The translations under genes were made by a program, and so were the position numbers. The notes under the pieces are model-generated. The model saw only the letters and a program-made list of their open reading frames with translations, did not search any database and was not told where the DNA came from. 64,000 bases of DNA from positions 4,154,001 through 4,218,000 of the forward strand of contig OZ245780.1 in the NCBI GenBank assembly GCA_965227905.1. The letters run 5' to 3'. Positions 16,237 through 25,909 of the stretch are shown here, piece by piece (the stretch's first letter is position 1; every line of letters begins with the position of its first letter). This stretch comes from CBDDHT01 sp965227905 (GTDB lineage Bacteria > Pseudomonadota > Alphaproteobacteria > Rhizobiales > Methyloligellaceae).

Positions 16237-16789
16237 ACTTCTCACCGCCCTCTTCCGCCTTGGTCTCGACCGTGCGAATGGCGACTTTGCCCTCGCCGTC
16301 CCTTGCTCGGATCTTGTAGGGCGTCCCCTTGAAGACGGCCTGCCCCAGGCGCTGGAGCATGGCCTTGACCACGTCTGGCGGGCCGATGGCGTCGATCAGC
16401 CAGGGGATGTCGCCGCTTTTCCACTCGTCTGGGCGCAGCCGCATGGGGCGGTCCAGATTTTGCGACAGCTTTTCATCGACTTCCGCCGATACGAACGCCC
16501 AAAGCGCCACGCCGATGGGCGCAGGGATGGCACCATCCTTGGTGCGCGCCTCAGCCAGCGTGAACTGATTGGCGAGAAGCGGCGGCACGACGAGCCACTC
16601 AAGGTCCGTCAAACTATAGTGTTTGTAGTGGGGCGAGCGCATGAGAACGGAGACGATCTCGCCGAACCCGGCTGTCAGCATCTTCGCCTGCAAAGCCTGA
16701 CGGGAAGCCTTGGCCTTCTCCGGATCCGCACCATCGGGGCTCTGGTCGTCCAAACCGGTTTCTGTGTTCGTCTCACTGTCCGATGTCAT
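16226..16789 (-). CDS. HlyC/ToxC-type toxin-activating lysine acyltransferase, no toxin nearby
   Basis: 187 aa from ATG 16789, chosen because GGGAGG precedes it and upstream codons look non-coding. The core (residues about 38-160) follows the HlyC family: RSPHYKHYSL with candidate catalytic H54, LEWLVVPPLLANQF, ALWAFVSAEVDEKL, then EWKSGDIPWLIDAIGP with candidate catalytic D133, and VFKG. HlyC enzymes transfer a fatty acyl group from acyl-ACP to lysines of RTX toxins. No RTX repeat protein or type I exporter is present in the window, so the substrate is unknown. The first 35 residues are Asp/Glu/Ser-rich and probably disordered. The stop codon lies in a degenerate repeat, so the C-terminal few residues (SSP) may be acquired. 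Confidence 0.78.
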   Translation of the reverse strand: MTSDSETNTETGLDDQSPDGADPEKAKASRQALQAKMLTAGFGEIVSVLMRSPHYKHYSLTDLEWLVVPPLLANQFTLAEARTKDGAIPAPIGVALWAFVSAEVDEKLSQNLDRPMRLRPDEWKSGDIPWLIDAIGPPDVVKAMLQRLGQAVFKGTPYKIRARDGEGKVAIRTVETKAEEGGEKSSP

Positions 16790-17174
16790 GGGCCCCTCCC
16801 GAGCTTTGAACTGAAAAGATGGATGCCAAAGCTTCTTTTTGCCACGTTTTAGTCTTGGAGAATATTGCGACTTTTTTTGCATCACCGATGAGATGACCAT
16901 CCTGCGGCCGAAAAAGGCGATCCCCCCCGCAGGATTATTTTCGTTCCTGCCCCGGCCAAACGTAAAAGCGCCACTTTTGCGAAACAAATTCGTCATGCAG
17001 CGAAGCGGAAGCTGCTGACACGAGGTCTTCTGACGTTCACTCGGAAAATGTGTCGCTCGGGTTACCCGGTGTGTTTCGCCGGTTTATGTAGGAAGTCGTT
17101 CTCCCACTGGTACAGCGTTCGGGGGGCAATGCCGTAAGGCAGACGAGGCTGTATCAGGAGTGTTTTAGAGGGCG
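16790..17174. other. Intergenic region between divergent genes, nothing recognised
   Basis: About 385 bp carrying the promoters of the leftward acyltransferase and the rightward small secreted protein. The open frame above ATG 16789 continues to 16996 but lacks a ribosome binding site there. No repeat or operator stood out. Confidence 0.4.
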
Positions 17175-17597
17175 ATGACACAATTTGAACGTGCAGGATG
17201 CGCAGCGGGGCGCGTCATGCAAATCAGGCACCGGGTGGCGGTAACACTTGGCGCTCTCATGCTGACGGTCGGCATGACAGGCGGAGCCATAAGCGAAGAT
17301 TACAGTCATGAACCCGGCGAGGCAGCCGGCCCGATGATCATGGCAGAAGCGCCGATCGTATCAGCCGTTTTTGCAGACCCGCGCTATTGGGGCCTGCAGC
17401 TTAAGGACGACGCGCCGGCAGATCCGCAAGACGCGCCCGATCCGGAGCGTTGGCGCCTTGGTCTAGGCGACGGGCAACAGACCGTGTCGGATGAAATACA
17501 ACCGGTCGACGAAATGGCTCACAACGCTGCGCCGGCCGAATGGGACAGGCCCTTACAGGATGCGGTGCATCGGGTCGAAGACGACCTGGAGGATTAA
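17175..17597 (+). CDS. Small secreted hypothetical protein
   Basis: 140 aa, family not recognised. A basic N-terminus and one hydrophobic stretch (VAVTLGALMLTVGMTGGAIS) look like a Sec signal peptide with cleavage near residue 40. The rest is acidic and proline-rich (DAPADPQDAPDPERW, HRVEDDLED) with no cysteine after the leader, so it is probably periplasmic and partly disordered. Two starts are possible: ATG 17175 after GAGGGCG, and ATG 17217, which gives a shorter leader. It stands alone. Confidence 0.6.
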   Translation: MTQFERAGCAAGRVMQIRHRVAVTLGALMLTVGMTGGAISEDYSHEPGEAAGPMIMAEAPIVSAVFADPRYWGLQLKDDAPADPQDAPDPERWRLGLGDGQQTVSDEIQPVDEMAHNAAPAEWDRPLQDAVHRVEDDLED

Positions 17598-17803
17598 AGG
17601 CACACGGCTCAAAACGGCGGGACCTGGATTTTGCGCACGATCTCGTAGACAGGTTTCCCCCCGGCATCGGTGAATGGCGCCGCACATGCCCGAGCCGTCT
17701 GGATAGCGGCACCAAACACCGGCGCCCGGCGATGGTTCGCCATCGCCGGGCTGATTCTTTTGTTCTTGCCTGCAGTGTGGCGGACCAAATAACCATCGTC
17801 ACC

Positions 17804-17878
17804 CCTCACCCCGGCCCTCTCCCCAGGGAGAGGGGGAAAAATGAATAGCCCTCTCCCTGGGGAGAGGGTTGGGTGAGG
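17804..17878. repeat. Long palindromic intergenic repeat (CCTCACCC...GGGTGAGG)
   Basis: Arms at 17804-17834 and 17849-17878 are complementary apart from two or three bases around position 9, with a 14-nt loop. This CCTCTCCC(C)AGGGAGAGG type is common between proteobacterial genes and can fold in RNA. The rest of the 465-bp gap (17598-18062) holds no gene and ends in AGGAGG for the next start. Confidence 0.75.
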
Positions 17879-18062
17879 AGATCAAGACTCTCCGCCCTTC
17901 TCCATTTCGCACTTTGCACAATAAATCCGCCCACCTATCATTTTCGTAATGCCATCATTTTCCTGGGGTGCTATCGCAAAGCTTGTGCTATTTGTTGCGT
18001 CGCCGGGGGCATGCGCAAAACCGGGGGCGGTTTTGGTCGGACCTGTACCAGGAGGTATGCCC

Positions 18063-21000
18063 ATGCGCTCTCGCGCGACCGTGGTCACTTCGTTTCTCTT
18101 CATATTCGCTCTCTTCTTCGCCGCTTTCGCGCAGCCCGTTCGCGCTGCGGACGAATTCGTGCATGACGAGATAGCCAAGAGCGCTGCCAATTTCGAAGCC
18201 CTGCTCAAGGCGCGCAACGACCCGGGCAGCCAATCGGCGCGAGCCTGGTTGCGGATCGGGCTCAGGGCCTTGTTGCAAGGCGATCCGAGGCTGGCGCGCG
18301 CGGCCTTTTCCGCCGCCGCCACACGGTCCCCCAACGATGCCAACATCTGGCTGCGTCTGAAAGAATCCATCGAGGCGATCAAGCCGGTCAATTCCAACGA
18401 GCGCTATCAACTGCCGGAACAGGCGACCTCTGCGGCCTATCTGGCCTACCGCCGTGCAAAGACCGACACGGTCAAAGCGCAGGCTGCCGCGAGCCTGGCG
18501 GAGGCTCTCGGGAAGCGCCAATATTGGCGCCCTGCCCTCAATGCCTATAAGGCGAGCCTCAGTCTGAATGAGGTTGCCGTTATCCGCGCCGCCTATGAAG
18601 CGATGCGCGAAGAGCACGGTTTTCGCATTCTCGACTATACGGTCGAATCCGATGCGCTGCAGCCGCGCATGTGCGTGCAGTTTTCCGAGCGCCTCTCCAA
18701 GGGCCGTGTGGATTTTTCGAGCTTCGTACGGGTCGACGGAAAGGATGCAGCCGCGGTCAAGGCAAAAGGCCAGCAGGTGTGCGTCGAAGGCCTGGAGCAT
18801 GGCGAGCGTTATCAGGTAGCCATCCGTTCGGGGCTCCCCTCCAATGTCGGCGAGGTGCTGACCAAGGCCGGCGATTTCACCGTCTATGTGCGCGATCGCC
18901 AGCCTGCCGTCCGCTTCGTCAGCCGAAACTATGTGCTGCCGCGCAACGGTCAGAACGGACTGCCGATCGTCTCCGTAAACACCAAGGCGATCGATCTTGA
19001 GATCTACCGCATCGGCGACCGTGGTCTCGGGACGGCGATTGTCGACAACGAGATCCAGACTCAGCTCTACGGCAGCCGCGTCTCAGAACTCGCCGCAACC
19101 AAAGGCGAGAAGGTGTGGACGGGCCAGATGCCGGTCAAGAGCACCCTCAACGAGGACGTGACGACAGCGTTCCCGGTCTCCAAGGCCCTGCCCGACATGA
19201 AGCCGGGCGTCTATGTGCTGGTGGCAACGCCGACCGACAAAGAAACCAAGTATTGGGACGAGCAGGCCACGCAATGGTTCGTGGTGTCCGATCTCGGTAT
19301 CGCCGCCATGTCGGGCGCGAAGGGCATCGATGCATTCGTGCGCTCGCTCTCGAGTGCCGATGCGCTCGACGGCGTCACCGTGCGTTTGATTGCCCGCAAC
19401 AATAATGTGCTCGCGACGGGCAAGAGCGATGCCCAAGGCCATGTCCATTTCGACGCCGGCGTGACGCGCGGCGAAGGCGGCAATCAACCTGCCGTGCTCG
19501 TGGCCCAGTCCAAGGATGGCGACTATGGCTTCATCAATCTGACCAAGGCCGGGTTCGACCTGTCGGACCGCGGCGTTGCGGGCCGCGCGGCACCGGGCGC
19601 CATGGACGCCTATGTCTTTACCGAACGCGGCGTCTACCGGCCGGGTGCGGAGGTCCACATCACGGCTCTGCTGCGCGACAAGGCCGGCAAGGCCGTTACA
19701 GGCGTGCCGCTGACGCTGCAGATCGATCGGCCCGATGGTGTCGAGTATCGCAAGATCCTGGTGGCGGACGAGGCTCAGGGCGGGCGTTCGATCCCCGTGC
19801 CTCTGCTGAGTACGGCGACCACTGGCACCTGGCGCGTCTTTGCTTTTGCGGACCCGAAAAGTGCGCATATCGGCGAGACGACGTTTTTGGTCGAAGACTT
19901 CGTACCGGACCGGATGGAACTGACGCTGGAATCCAAGAGCAAGTCGGCCGCGCCCGACAAGCCCGCCAAATTCAATGTCGAGGGACGTTATCTCTATGGC
20001 GCACCGGCATCGGATCTTGCGCTCGAGGGCGATATCGTCGTCGCGCCGCGGGAGAAGGATTTCGAGGATTTTGCGGGCTACAAATTCGGTCTCTCCGACG
20101 ATCCGATTACGGCGATCCGCCGGCCGCTGTTCGAGTTGCCACAGACGGATGCTGCCGGCAAGGCGGTCGTGACCGCGCCGCTCCCCACCCTGCCGCAAAC
20201 GACCCGGCCGCTCGTCGCGAAAGTCTCGGTCCGGTTGCGAGAGTCGGGCGGGCGCGCAATTTCCAAATCGGCCACCCTGCCCATCGAGGCCACCGGTCCG
20301 ATGATCGGCGTCAAGCCGCAATTCTCAAAAGGCCATGTGGGTGAAGGCACCGAGGCCCGCTTCGATGTCGCCGTGCGTGCACCCGACGGAAAGCGGACAA
20401 GCCTTACCGGCATCAAGTGGGAACTCTTCAAAGTTACACAGCGCTATCAATGGTACCGCCAAAATGGCAGTTGGTACTCCGAACCGGTCACCTATTCGGA
20501 ACGCGTCGGGGAAGGCAAGCTGGACGCCAAGGCGGATGGCGCGGTGACCATCGGGGCGCCCGTCACCTATGGCCGCTATCGGCTCGATCTTGCCCAGGGC
20601 GGACCGGACGGACCCGCAACCAGCATGACGTTCACTGCCGGCTGGTATTCCTCGGATGCAGCCAAGACGCCGGACTTCCTGGATATTTCGCTCGACAAAT
20701 CCCGCTACCGGCCCGGCGATACGGCGCAGGTGCGGATCGTTCCGCGCGGCGCGGGCAAAGCCGTCGTCGCTATCGTCAATGACGGCGTCGTCGCCATGAA
20801 GACTGTTGCCGTCACCAAGGACGGCGCGACGGTTTCCTTCCCCGTCAGCCCCGAATGGGGTCCGGGGACCTATGTGACGGCGAACCTCTACAGGCCCATG
20901 GATGTGGGCGCCAAGCAGATGCCGCGCCGCTCCATCGGCGTCTCCTGGCTTGGTGTCGATCGCAGCGAACGCACTCTTGGCGTGGAACTGACATTGCCGG

Positions 21001-23288
21001 AAACGATCCGCCCACGCGGCGATCTCGTTATCCCGATTGGCGTGAGCGGTCTCGCACCGGGTGAAAAGGCACACATGGTCGTGGCGGCCGTGGATGTCGG
21101 GATTCTCAATCTCACCAACTACAGGCCACCGGCGCCCGAAAGCTGGTACTTCGGCCAGCGCCGGCTTGGGGTCGAGCTTCGCGATCTCTATGGGCAACTC
21201 ATCGACGGCATGCGTGCCAGCCCCGGCCGGTTGCGGTCCGGCGGTGACGGCATTGCAACCACGGCGAAAGGCAACCCTCCGGCGCAAGCACCCGTCTCAC
21301 TCTTCTCAGGCATCGTCTCGGTGGATGAGAACGGCAAGGCCGAGGTCCAATTCGAGGTTCCGGCCTTCAATGGGACGCTCCGCGTCATGGCGGCTGCATG
21401 GACCGGCGACAAGCTCGGTCATGGCACGAAGGATCTGATCGTTCGCGATCCCGTGGTCCTGACCGCCAGTCTGCCGCGCTTCCTCAATGAGGGCGATACC
21501 TCGCGCATGCATATCAGCATCGACAATGTGGATGGCGCTGCCGGCGACTATGAGCTCTCCTTGCAAATCGAAGGAACGGTGAAAGCGAAAGGCGACACGG
21601 CCAGAAATCTGACGCTTGCCGCTGGTGCCAAGACCGATCTCTCGATACCGATTCTCGGTGCCAAGATCGGCGATGCGACCATAACCGCTTCCCTTTCCGG
21701 ACCGGACGATCTGCTGCTCGATCAGGAACTAAAGCTTCGCGTTCACGCCCCGTCGCCTGAAATCTCGCGACGCAACGTGCACGAGCTGATCGCGAGTACC
21801 GGCACGATCAAGCTGAGCGAAGACCTCTTCGCCGACTTCGTGCCGGGAACGGGCAAGGTAACGGTGAGCGTCGCACCGGGCGCCGCACTGGATGTGCCGG
21901 GCCTCCTCCTGGCACTCGATCGCTATCCGCATGGCTGCGCCGAACAGATCACCAGCCGGGCGCTGCCACTCCTCTATGTCAATACGATTGCGGAGCGAAC
22001 CGGTCTCGGTGCCGAGAAGGCGATTCCGGAGCGCATTCAGGCGGCAATCGACCGCCTGCTCGGGCATCAATCGTCCACTGGCGGCTTCGGTCTATGGTCG
22101 GCAGGCGGCGGCGATCTGTGGCTCACCGCCTATATCACCGACTTCCTGAACCGCGCCCGCGAGCAGAAATATCAAGTGCCGGATCATGCCTATGAGTCCG
22201 CGCTCGACCGGCTGCAGAACTTCGTCGCCAATACAAGCGATGTCCGTGGCGGCGGCGAACCGTTGGCCTACGCACTCTATGTTCTGGCCCGGTCGGGACG
22301 GGCAAGCATCGGCGATCTCAGATATTTCGCGGATGCCAAGCTCGGTGACTTCGCAACACCCTTCGCCAAGGCGCAACTTGCCGCATCGCTCTCCATGTAT
22401 GGCGATACGGACCGTGCCAAGTCGACCTTCCGGGCAGCCATGTCGGCTCTCGATCAGACACCGTCAGATAAGACCCGGACAGACTTCGGGTCGCTGCTGC
22501 GGGACCGGGCCGGCATTCTGACGATTGCCGCCGAGACCGGAATCGATGCCTCCGCCATACCCGCCATCGCCAAAAAGCTCGACGCATCGCGCAGCAATCG
22601 CGCCTTGACCTCGACCCAGGAAAACGCCTGGCTGATCCTGGCGGCCCGCGCCCTCTTCGATCAGGCCGGCAAACTGTCCCTACAGGTTGGCGACAAGGCT
22701 CATCAAGGCGCGTTCTTCGGCACCTATTCGGCGAAGGAACTGGCCAATGGCGAGATCTCAATCGTCAACAAGGGCGATGCCGCCATCAGCGCGACCGTAA
22801 CGGTGACAGGCGTTCCCACTACGCCCGAGCCCCCTGCAAGCAAGGGCTTCACGATCGAGCGTCGCGTCTTCTCCATGGAAGGCAAACCGCTATTGCTCGA
22901 AAAGGTGGAGCAGAACCAGCGTGTGGTTGTCCTGCTCCAGGTTGCCGAAGCGGAAGCCAAACGGGCCCGCATCGTGGTGGTCGACAGCCTGCCGGCCGGG
23001 TTCGAGATCGAGAATCCGCGACTGACCACCAAGGGTGGTCGGCTGAAACTGCCGTGGCTGATCACACAAGGCTTTGCCGAGCATACGGAGTATCGCGACG
23101 ATCGCTTCACGGCCGCTTTCAACCGCGCATCGAGCAAGCCCGGCGTCATCAGCGTGGCCTATGTCATGCGTGCCGTAACGCCGGGTAATTACATTCAGCC
23201 ACCTGCCCTGGTGGAAGATATGTATCGTCCGGACCGGATCGCGCGCACGGAAACGGGCACGGTGGAGATCACCGCACCCAAGCGCTGA
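18063..23288 (+). CDS. Bacterial alpha-2-macroglobulin family protein with intact thioester
   Basis: 1741-aa secreted protease-trapping protein. ATG 18063 is chosen because AGGAGG lies 7 nt upstream; the leader MRSRATVVTSFLFIFALFFA ends near QPVRA-ADE. Macroglobulin-type beta domains fill the middle (MG-like VYRPGAEVHITALLRD, and DKSRYRPGDTAQVRI). The thioester motif HGCAEQ (Cys1292, Gln1295) is intact, followed by the alpha-helical thioester domain (GGFGLWSAGGGDLWLTAYI) and a receptor-binding-like C-terminus. There is no obvious lipobox cysteine at the leader end, so it is probably soluble or anchored another way. Family role: entrap attacking proteases in the periplasm. pbpC begins 2 bp after its stop, the classic alpha-2-macroglobulin/PBP1C pairing. 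Confidence 0.92.
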   Translation: MRSRATVVTSFLFIFALFFAAFAQPVRAADEFVHDEIAKSAANFEALLKARNDPGSQSARAWLRIGLRALLQGDPRLARAAFSAAATRSPNDANIWLRLKESIEAIKPVNSNERYQLPEQATSAAYLAYRRAKTDTVKAQAAASLAEALGKRQYWRPALNAYKASLSLNEVAVIRAAYEAMREEHGFRILDYTVESDALQPRMCVQFSERLSKGRVDFSSFVRVDGKDAAAVKAKGQQVCVEGLEHGERYQVAIRSGLPSNVGEVLTKAGDFTVYVRDRQPAVRFVSRNYVLPRNGQNGLPIVSVNTKAIDLEIYRIGDRGLGTAIVDNEIQTQLYGSRVSELAATKGEKVWTGQMPVKSTLNEDVTTAFPVSKALPDMKPGVYVLVATPTDKETKYWDEQATQWFVVSDLGIAAMSGAKGIDAFVRSLSSADALDGVTVRLIARNNNVLATGKSDAQGHVHFDAGVTRGEGGNQPAVLVAQSKDGDYGFINLTKAGFDLSDRGVAGRAAPGAMDAYVFTERGVYRPGAEVHITALLRDKAGKAVTGVPLTLQIDRPDGVEYRKILVADEAQGGRSIPVPLLSTATTGTWRVFAFADPKSAHIGETTFLVEDFVPDRMELTLESKSKSAAPDKPAKFNVEGRYLYGAPASDLALEGDIVVAPREKDFEDFAGYKFGLSDDPITAIRRPLFELPQTDAAGKAVVTAPLPTLPQTTRPLVAKVSVRLRESGGRAISKSATLPIEATGPMIGVKPQFSKGHVGEGTEARFDVAVRAPDGKRTSLTGIKWELFKVTQRYQWYRQNGSWYSEPVTYSERVGEGKLDAKADGAVTIGAPVTYGRYRLDLAQGGPDGPATSMTFTAGWYSSDAAKTPDFLDISLDKSRYRPGDTAQVRIVPRGAGKAVVAIVNDGVVAMKTVAVTKDGATVSFPVSPEWGPGTYVTANLYRPMDVGAKQMPRRSIGVSWLGVDRSERTLGVELTLPETIRPRGDLVIPIGVSGLAPGEKAHMVVAAVDVGILNLTNYRPPAPESWYFGQRRLGVELRDLYGQLIDGMRASPGRLRSGGDGIATTAKGNPPAQAPVSLFSGIVSVDENGKAEVQFEVPAFNGTLRVMAAAWTGDKLGHGTKDLIVRDPVVLTASLPRFLNEGDTSRMHISIDNVDGAAGDYELSLQIEGTVKAKGDTARNLTLAAGAKTDLSIPILGAKIGDATITASLSGPDDLLLDQELKLRVHAPSPEISRRNVHELIASTGTIKLSEDLFADFVPGTGKVTVSVAPGAALDVPGLLLALDRYPHGCAEQITSRALPLLYVNTIAERTGLGAEKAIPERIQAAIDRLLGHQSSTGGFGLWSAGGGDLWLTAYITDFLNRAREQKYQVPDHAYESALDRLQNFVANTSDVRGGGEPLAYALYVLARSGRASIGDLRYFADAKLGDFATPFAKAQLAASLSMYGDTDRAKSTFRAAMSALDQTPSDKTRTDFGSLLRDRAGILTIAAETGIDASAIPAIAKKLDASRSNRALTSTQENAWLILAARALFDQAGKLSLQVGDKAHQGAFFGTYSAKELANGEISIVNKGDAAISATVTVTGVPTTPEPPASKGFTIERRVFSMEGKPLLLEKVEQNQRVVVLLQVAEAEAKRARIVVVDSLPAGFEIENPRLTTKGGRLKLPWLITQGFAEHTEYRDDRFTAAFNRASSKPGVISVAYVMRAVTPGNYIQPPALVEDMYRPDRIARTETGTVEITAPKR

Positions 23289-23289
23289 T

Positions 23290-25431
23290 ATGAACGGACC
23301 AGACAAGAGAAATGCCGGTGGCGCCAAACGAGGCGCCATCGGATGGCGCCGTTGGGTGATTGCTCTGGCGATTGCAGGCTTCGCGTTGTTCGCAGCCATC
23401 AGTTCCGGGCTCGGGATCGCCTATTCCCGGATCGGCCCCCTGCCCTCGACAGTTGAGCCAGCCCTTTCGACTGTGGTCCTGGACCGGAAGGACCGGCTGC
23501 TTCGTGCCTTCACAACACCGGAAGGGCGATGGCGTCTGCCGGTCACACCCGACGATGTCGACGGTCGCATGCTCAAGCTATTGATCGCCTATGAGGACAA
23601 GCGCTTCTACGAGCATCGCGGCATCGACCCCTTGGCTTTGGGGCGGGCCCTTTGGCAGATGATCTCGAATGGCAGGGTCGTATCGGGCGCCTCCACGATC
23701 ACCATGCAGGTTGCCCGCCTGATCGAGCCAAGACCGGAGCGGTCGTTTTCGGCCAAGCTTCGGCAGATGCTGCGTGCTGTCCAGCTCGAACGGTCCCTGA
23801 GCAAACGCGAGATTCTGACCCTCTATCTCACGCTTGCCCCCTATGGCGGTAATCTGGAGGGTATCCGGGCCGCCTCGCTCGCCTATTTCGGCAAAGAACC
23901 GCGCCGGTTGAATCCGGACCAGGCGGCCCTTCTCGTCGCCCTTCCGCAGTCACCCGAAACGCGCCGGCCGGACCGGGTCCACCGACGCGCGAGAGATGCG
24001 CGCGATCGCGTCCTGGTGCGCGGACTGCAGGCGGGTGTCTTCTCGCAAGCCTCTGTAGAGGCCGCCCAGGCTCGGCCCGTTCCGACAGCACGGAAGCGTT
24101 TTCCCCAACTTGCCCCTCATGTCGCGCGTGAGACGATTGTTCGCTCCCCTCGACGTGAAAGCCATCGCCTGACGCTGGACCGGGATCTGCAGCGCGCTCT
24201 GGAGACATTGGCCCGAGACCGGGCGATCGCTCTCGGTCCAAGCCATTCGCTCGCAATACTGGTTGTCGAGCACCGCACCGGCGATGTGATCGCGCATGTC
24301 GGCTCGGCTGAATTTCTCGATACGGCACGATCGGGTCACATCGATATGATCAAGGCCATTCGCTCTCCGGGCTCAACCTTGAAACCAATTGTCTATGGCC
24401 TTGCATTCGATGCAGGTCTTGCTCATCCCGAAACCTTGATCGATGACCGCCCCGCTCGTTTCGGCACCTACGCGCCGCGGAACTTCGATAAGGCCTTCCA
24501 GGGGACGGTGACCGTACGCGATGCTTTGCAACGCTCGCTGAATGTGCCCGCGGTCAAGATGATGCACGCCCTTGGCCCGATGCGCTTTGCCGCTCGCCTC
24601 GAGCGCGCCGGCACCCCCCTCGCCTTGCCTAAAGGCGGGAAGCCGGGACTGGCCGTGGCGCTTGGCGGCACCGGTATTCGGCTCGCGGATCTCGCACGTC
24701 TCTATGCTGCGATAGCCAGAGGCGGTGAACCGGTGGACCTCCACTATCAGCGCGAGCGGGAACTGGATCTGTCGGCACCCCGCAATGCGAGACTGCTATC
24801 GCCGGTTTCCGCCTGGTACCTCTCCGATATGCTCAGCGCCGCTCCGGCGCCGACGAACGCGACCACGGGCCGGATCGCATTCAAGACGGGCACGTCTTAC
24901 GGATACCGCGATGCCTGGGCCGTCGGATTCGATGGGCGCCACACGATCGCCGTGTGGGCCGGGCGTCCCGATGGCATGGCGTCTCCGGGCCTGTCGGGCA
25001 TACTCACAGCCGCGCCGATTCTGCACGATGCGTTTTCACGCCTTGGCGGACAGCTCGAACCGCTCCCCCGGGCGCCGCGCGGGAGCGTCATCGCCACCAC
25101 GGCCGATTTGCCGCCACCGCTGAGGTTCTTCGGGGCCGAGGGCAAGGACAGCCGGTCGCCAAGCGGCACGGCACCAAAGATCGCCTTCCCGCCGAATGGT
25201 GCCGAGGTCGCGCTCTCGTCTCAAACGGACAGTTTTTCGCCATTGCCGCTCAAGGCCGAAGGCGGACGGCTGCCTCTCACCTGGTTCGCGAACGGTGTGC
25301 CGGTGAACTCGCAGGCCCGCAAGCGGATCGCATTCTGGCAGCCGGACGGCGGCGGCTTTGTCAAACTGACGGTGATGGATCGCGCCGGGCGGACGGACAG
25401 TGTGACGTTCAAGGTCGAGAAGGCTGAGTGA
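23290..25431 (+). CDS. pbpC: Penicillin-binding protein 1C (bifunctional peptidoglycan synthase)
   Basis: 713-aa membrane-anchored class A PBP: N-terminal TM helix (about residues 20-40), then GT51 glycosyltransferase with YEDKRFYEHRGIDPLALGRA (catalytic Glu near 98) and GASTITMQVARL. The transpeptidase domain has active serine S362 in SPGSTLK, an SLN motif in LQRSLNVPAV, and KTGTSYG (K532). A C-terminal BiPBP_C domain (about 630-710) includes PLTWFANGVPV. Length and domain order fit PbpC. Coupling to the alpha-2-macroglobulin gene suggests repair of the wall after attack (known proposal for the family). Confidence 0.95.
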   Translation: MNGPDKRNAGGAKRGAIGWRRWVIALAIAGFALFAAISSGLGIAYSRIGPLPSTVEPALSTVVLDRKDRLLRAFTTPEGRWRLPVTPDDVDGRMLKLLIAYEDKRFYEHRGIDPLALGRALWQMISNGRVVSGASTITMQVARLIEPRPERSFSAKLRQMLRAVQLERSLSKREILTLYLTLAPYGGNLEGIRAASLAYFGKEPRRLNPDQAALLVALPQSPETRRPDRVHRRARDARDRVLVRGLQAGVFSQASVEAAQARPVPTARKRFPQLAPHVARETIVRSPRRESHRLTLDRDLQRALETLARDRAIALGPSHSLAILVVEHRTGDVIAHVGSAEFLDTARSGHIDMIKAIRSPGSTLKPIVYGLAFDAGLAHPETLIDDRPARFGTYAPRNFDKAFQGTVTVRDALQRSLNVPAVKMMHALGPMRFAARLERAGTPLALPKGGKPGLAVALGGTGIRLADLARLYAAIARGGEPVDLHYQRERELDLSAPRNARLLSPVSAWYLSDMLSAAPAPTNATTGRIAFKTGTSYGYRDAWAVGFDGRHTIAVWAGRPDGMASPGLSGILTAAPILHDAFSRLGGQLEPLPRAPRGSVIATTADLPPPLRFFGAEGKDSRSPSGTAPKIAFPPNGAEVALSSQTDSFSPLPLKAEGGRLPLTWFANGVPVNSQARKRIAFWQPDGGGFVKLTVMDRAGRTDSVTFKVEKAE

Positions 25432-25450
25432 CACTTCGGCGTTATGGAGT

Positions 25451-25626
25451 GTGCTGGTGCTGTCCGGCGAGGTGGTGCCGTGTTGGTAGATCTGGGTTTG
25501 TTTCGCTCACGGCTATTCCGCACTGATGCGCGGGCCTCCGCGGGGGCGCCCCCGGATCAGGTCCGGGGCAGGCTCTGACCGGGCGGCGCGCGGTCGCGCT
25601 TGCCGCGCCACTATGGCGCGGTTGTT
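25451..25626 (+). repeat. Intergenic repeat element, direct copy 1
   Basis: It starts with GTGCTGGTGCTGTCCGGCGA and contains CGCTCACGGCTATTCC, GGGCCTCCGCGGGGGCGCC and GGGCGGCGCGCGGTCGCGC, ending CCACTATGGCGCGGTTGT. The same blocks recur in order from 25653. This copy carries an extra CCCCGGATCAGGTCCGGGG insertion. Confidence 0.75.
25550..25568. repeat. REP-like palindrome inserted in repeat copy 1
   Basis: CCCCGGATCAGGTCCGGGG differs by one base from the right arm of the frc terminator (13859-13877) and is absent from repeat copy 2, suggesting insertion of a mobile palindrome into an older repeat. Confidence 0.6.
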
Positions 25627-25652
25627 CGTGGTCTCATTGCGAGCCTTGAAAG

Positions 25653-25806
25653 GCGCTGGTGCTGTCCGGCGACATCGGAACTAGTTTGATCATCTGAGTT
25701 TATATCGCTCACGGCTATTCCACGCCGTTGGCGTGGGCCTCCGCGGGGGCGCCCTGACCGGGCGGCGCGCGGTCGCGCTTGCCGCGCCACTATGGCGCGG
25801 TTGTCT
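25653..25806 (+). repeat. Intergenic repeat element, direct copy 2
   Basis: Second copy in the same order as 25451-25626 with small differences (ACGCCGTTGGCGTGGGCC in the middle) and no palindrome insertion. The last roughly 60 bp are almost identical between copies. Confidence 0.75.
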
Positions 25807-25909
25807 CGGACCCATCGGAAATAGTGCCGTATAGCACCAGCCATACGGCACGATCTCTCCTGGAACCAAGAATTACCGAGCGACCAGCGAGGCAAGGCCA
25901 AGCGGCCGC

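Noticed and set aside
16226..16996. Long version of the acyltransferase (256 codons)
   Set aside because: No ribosome binding site at 16996; GGGAGG precedes ATG 16789 and family similarity starts after it.
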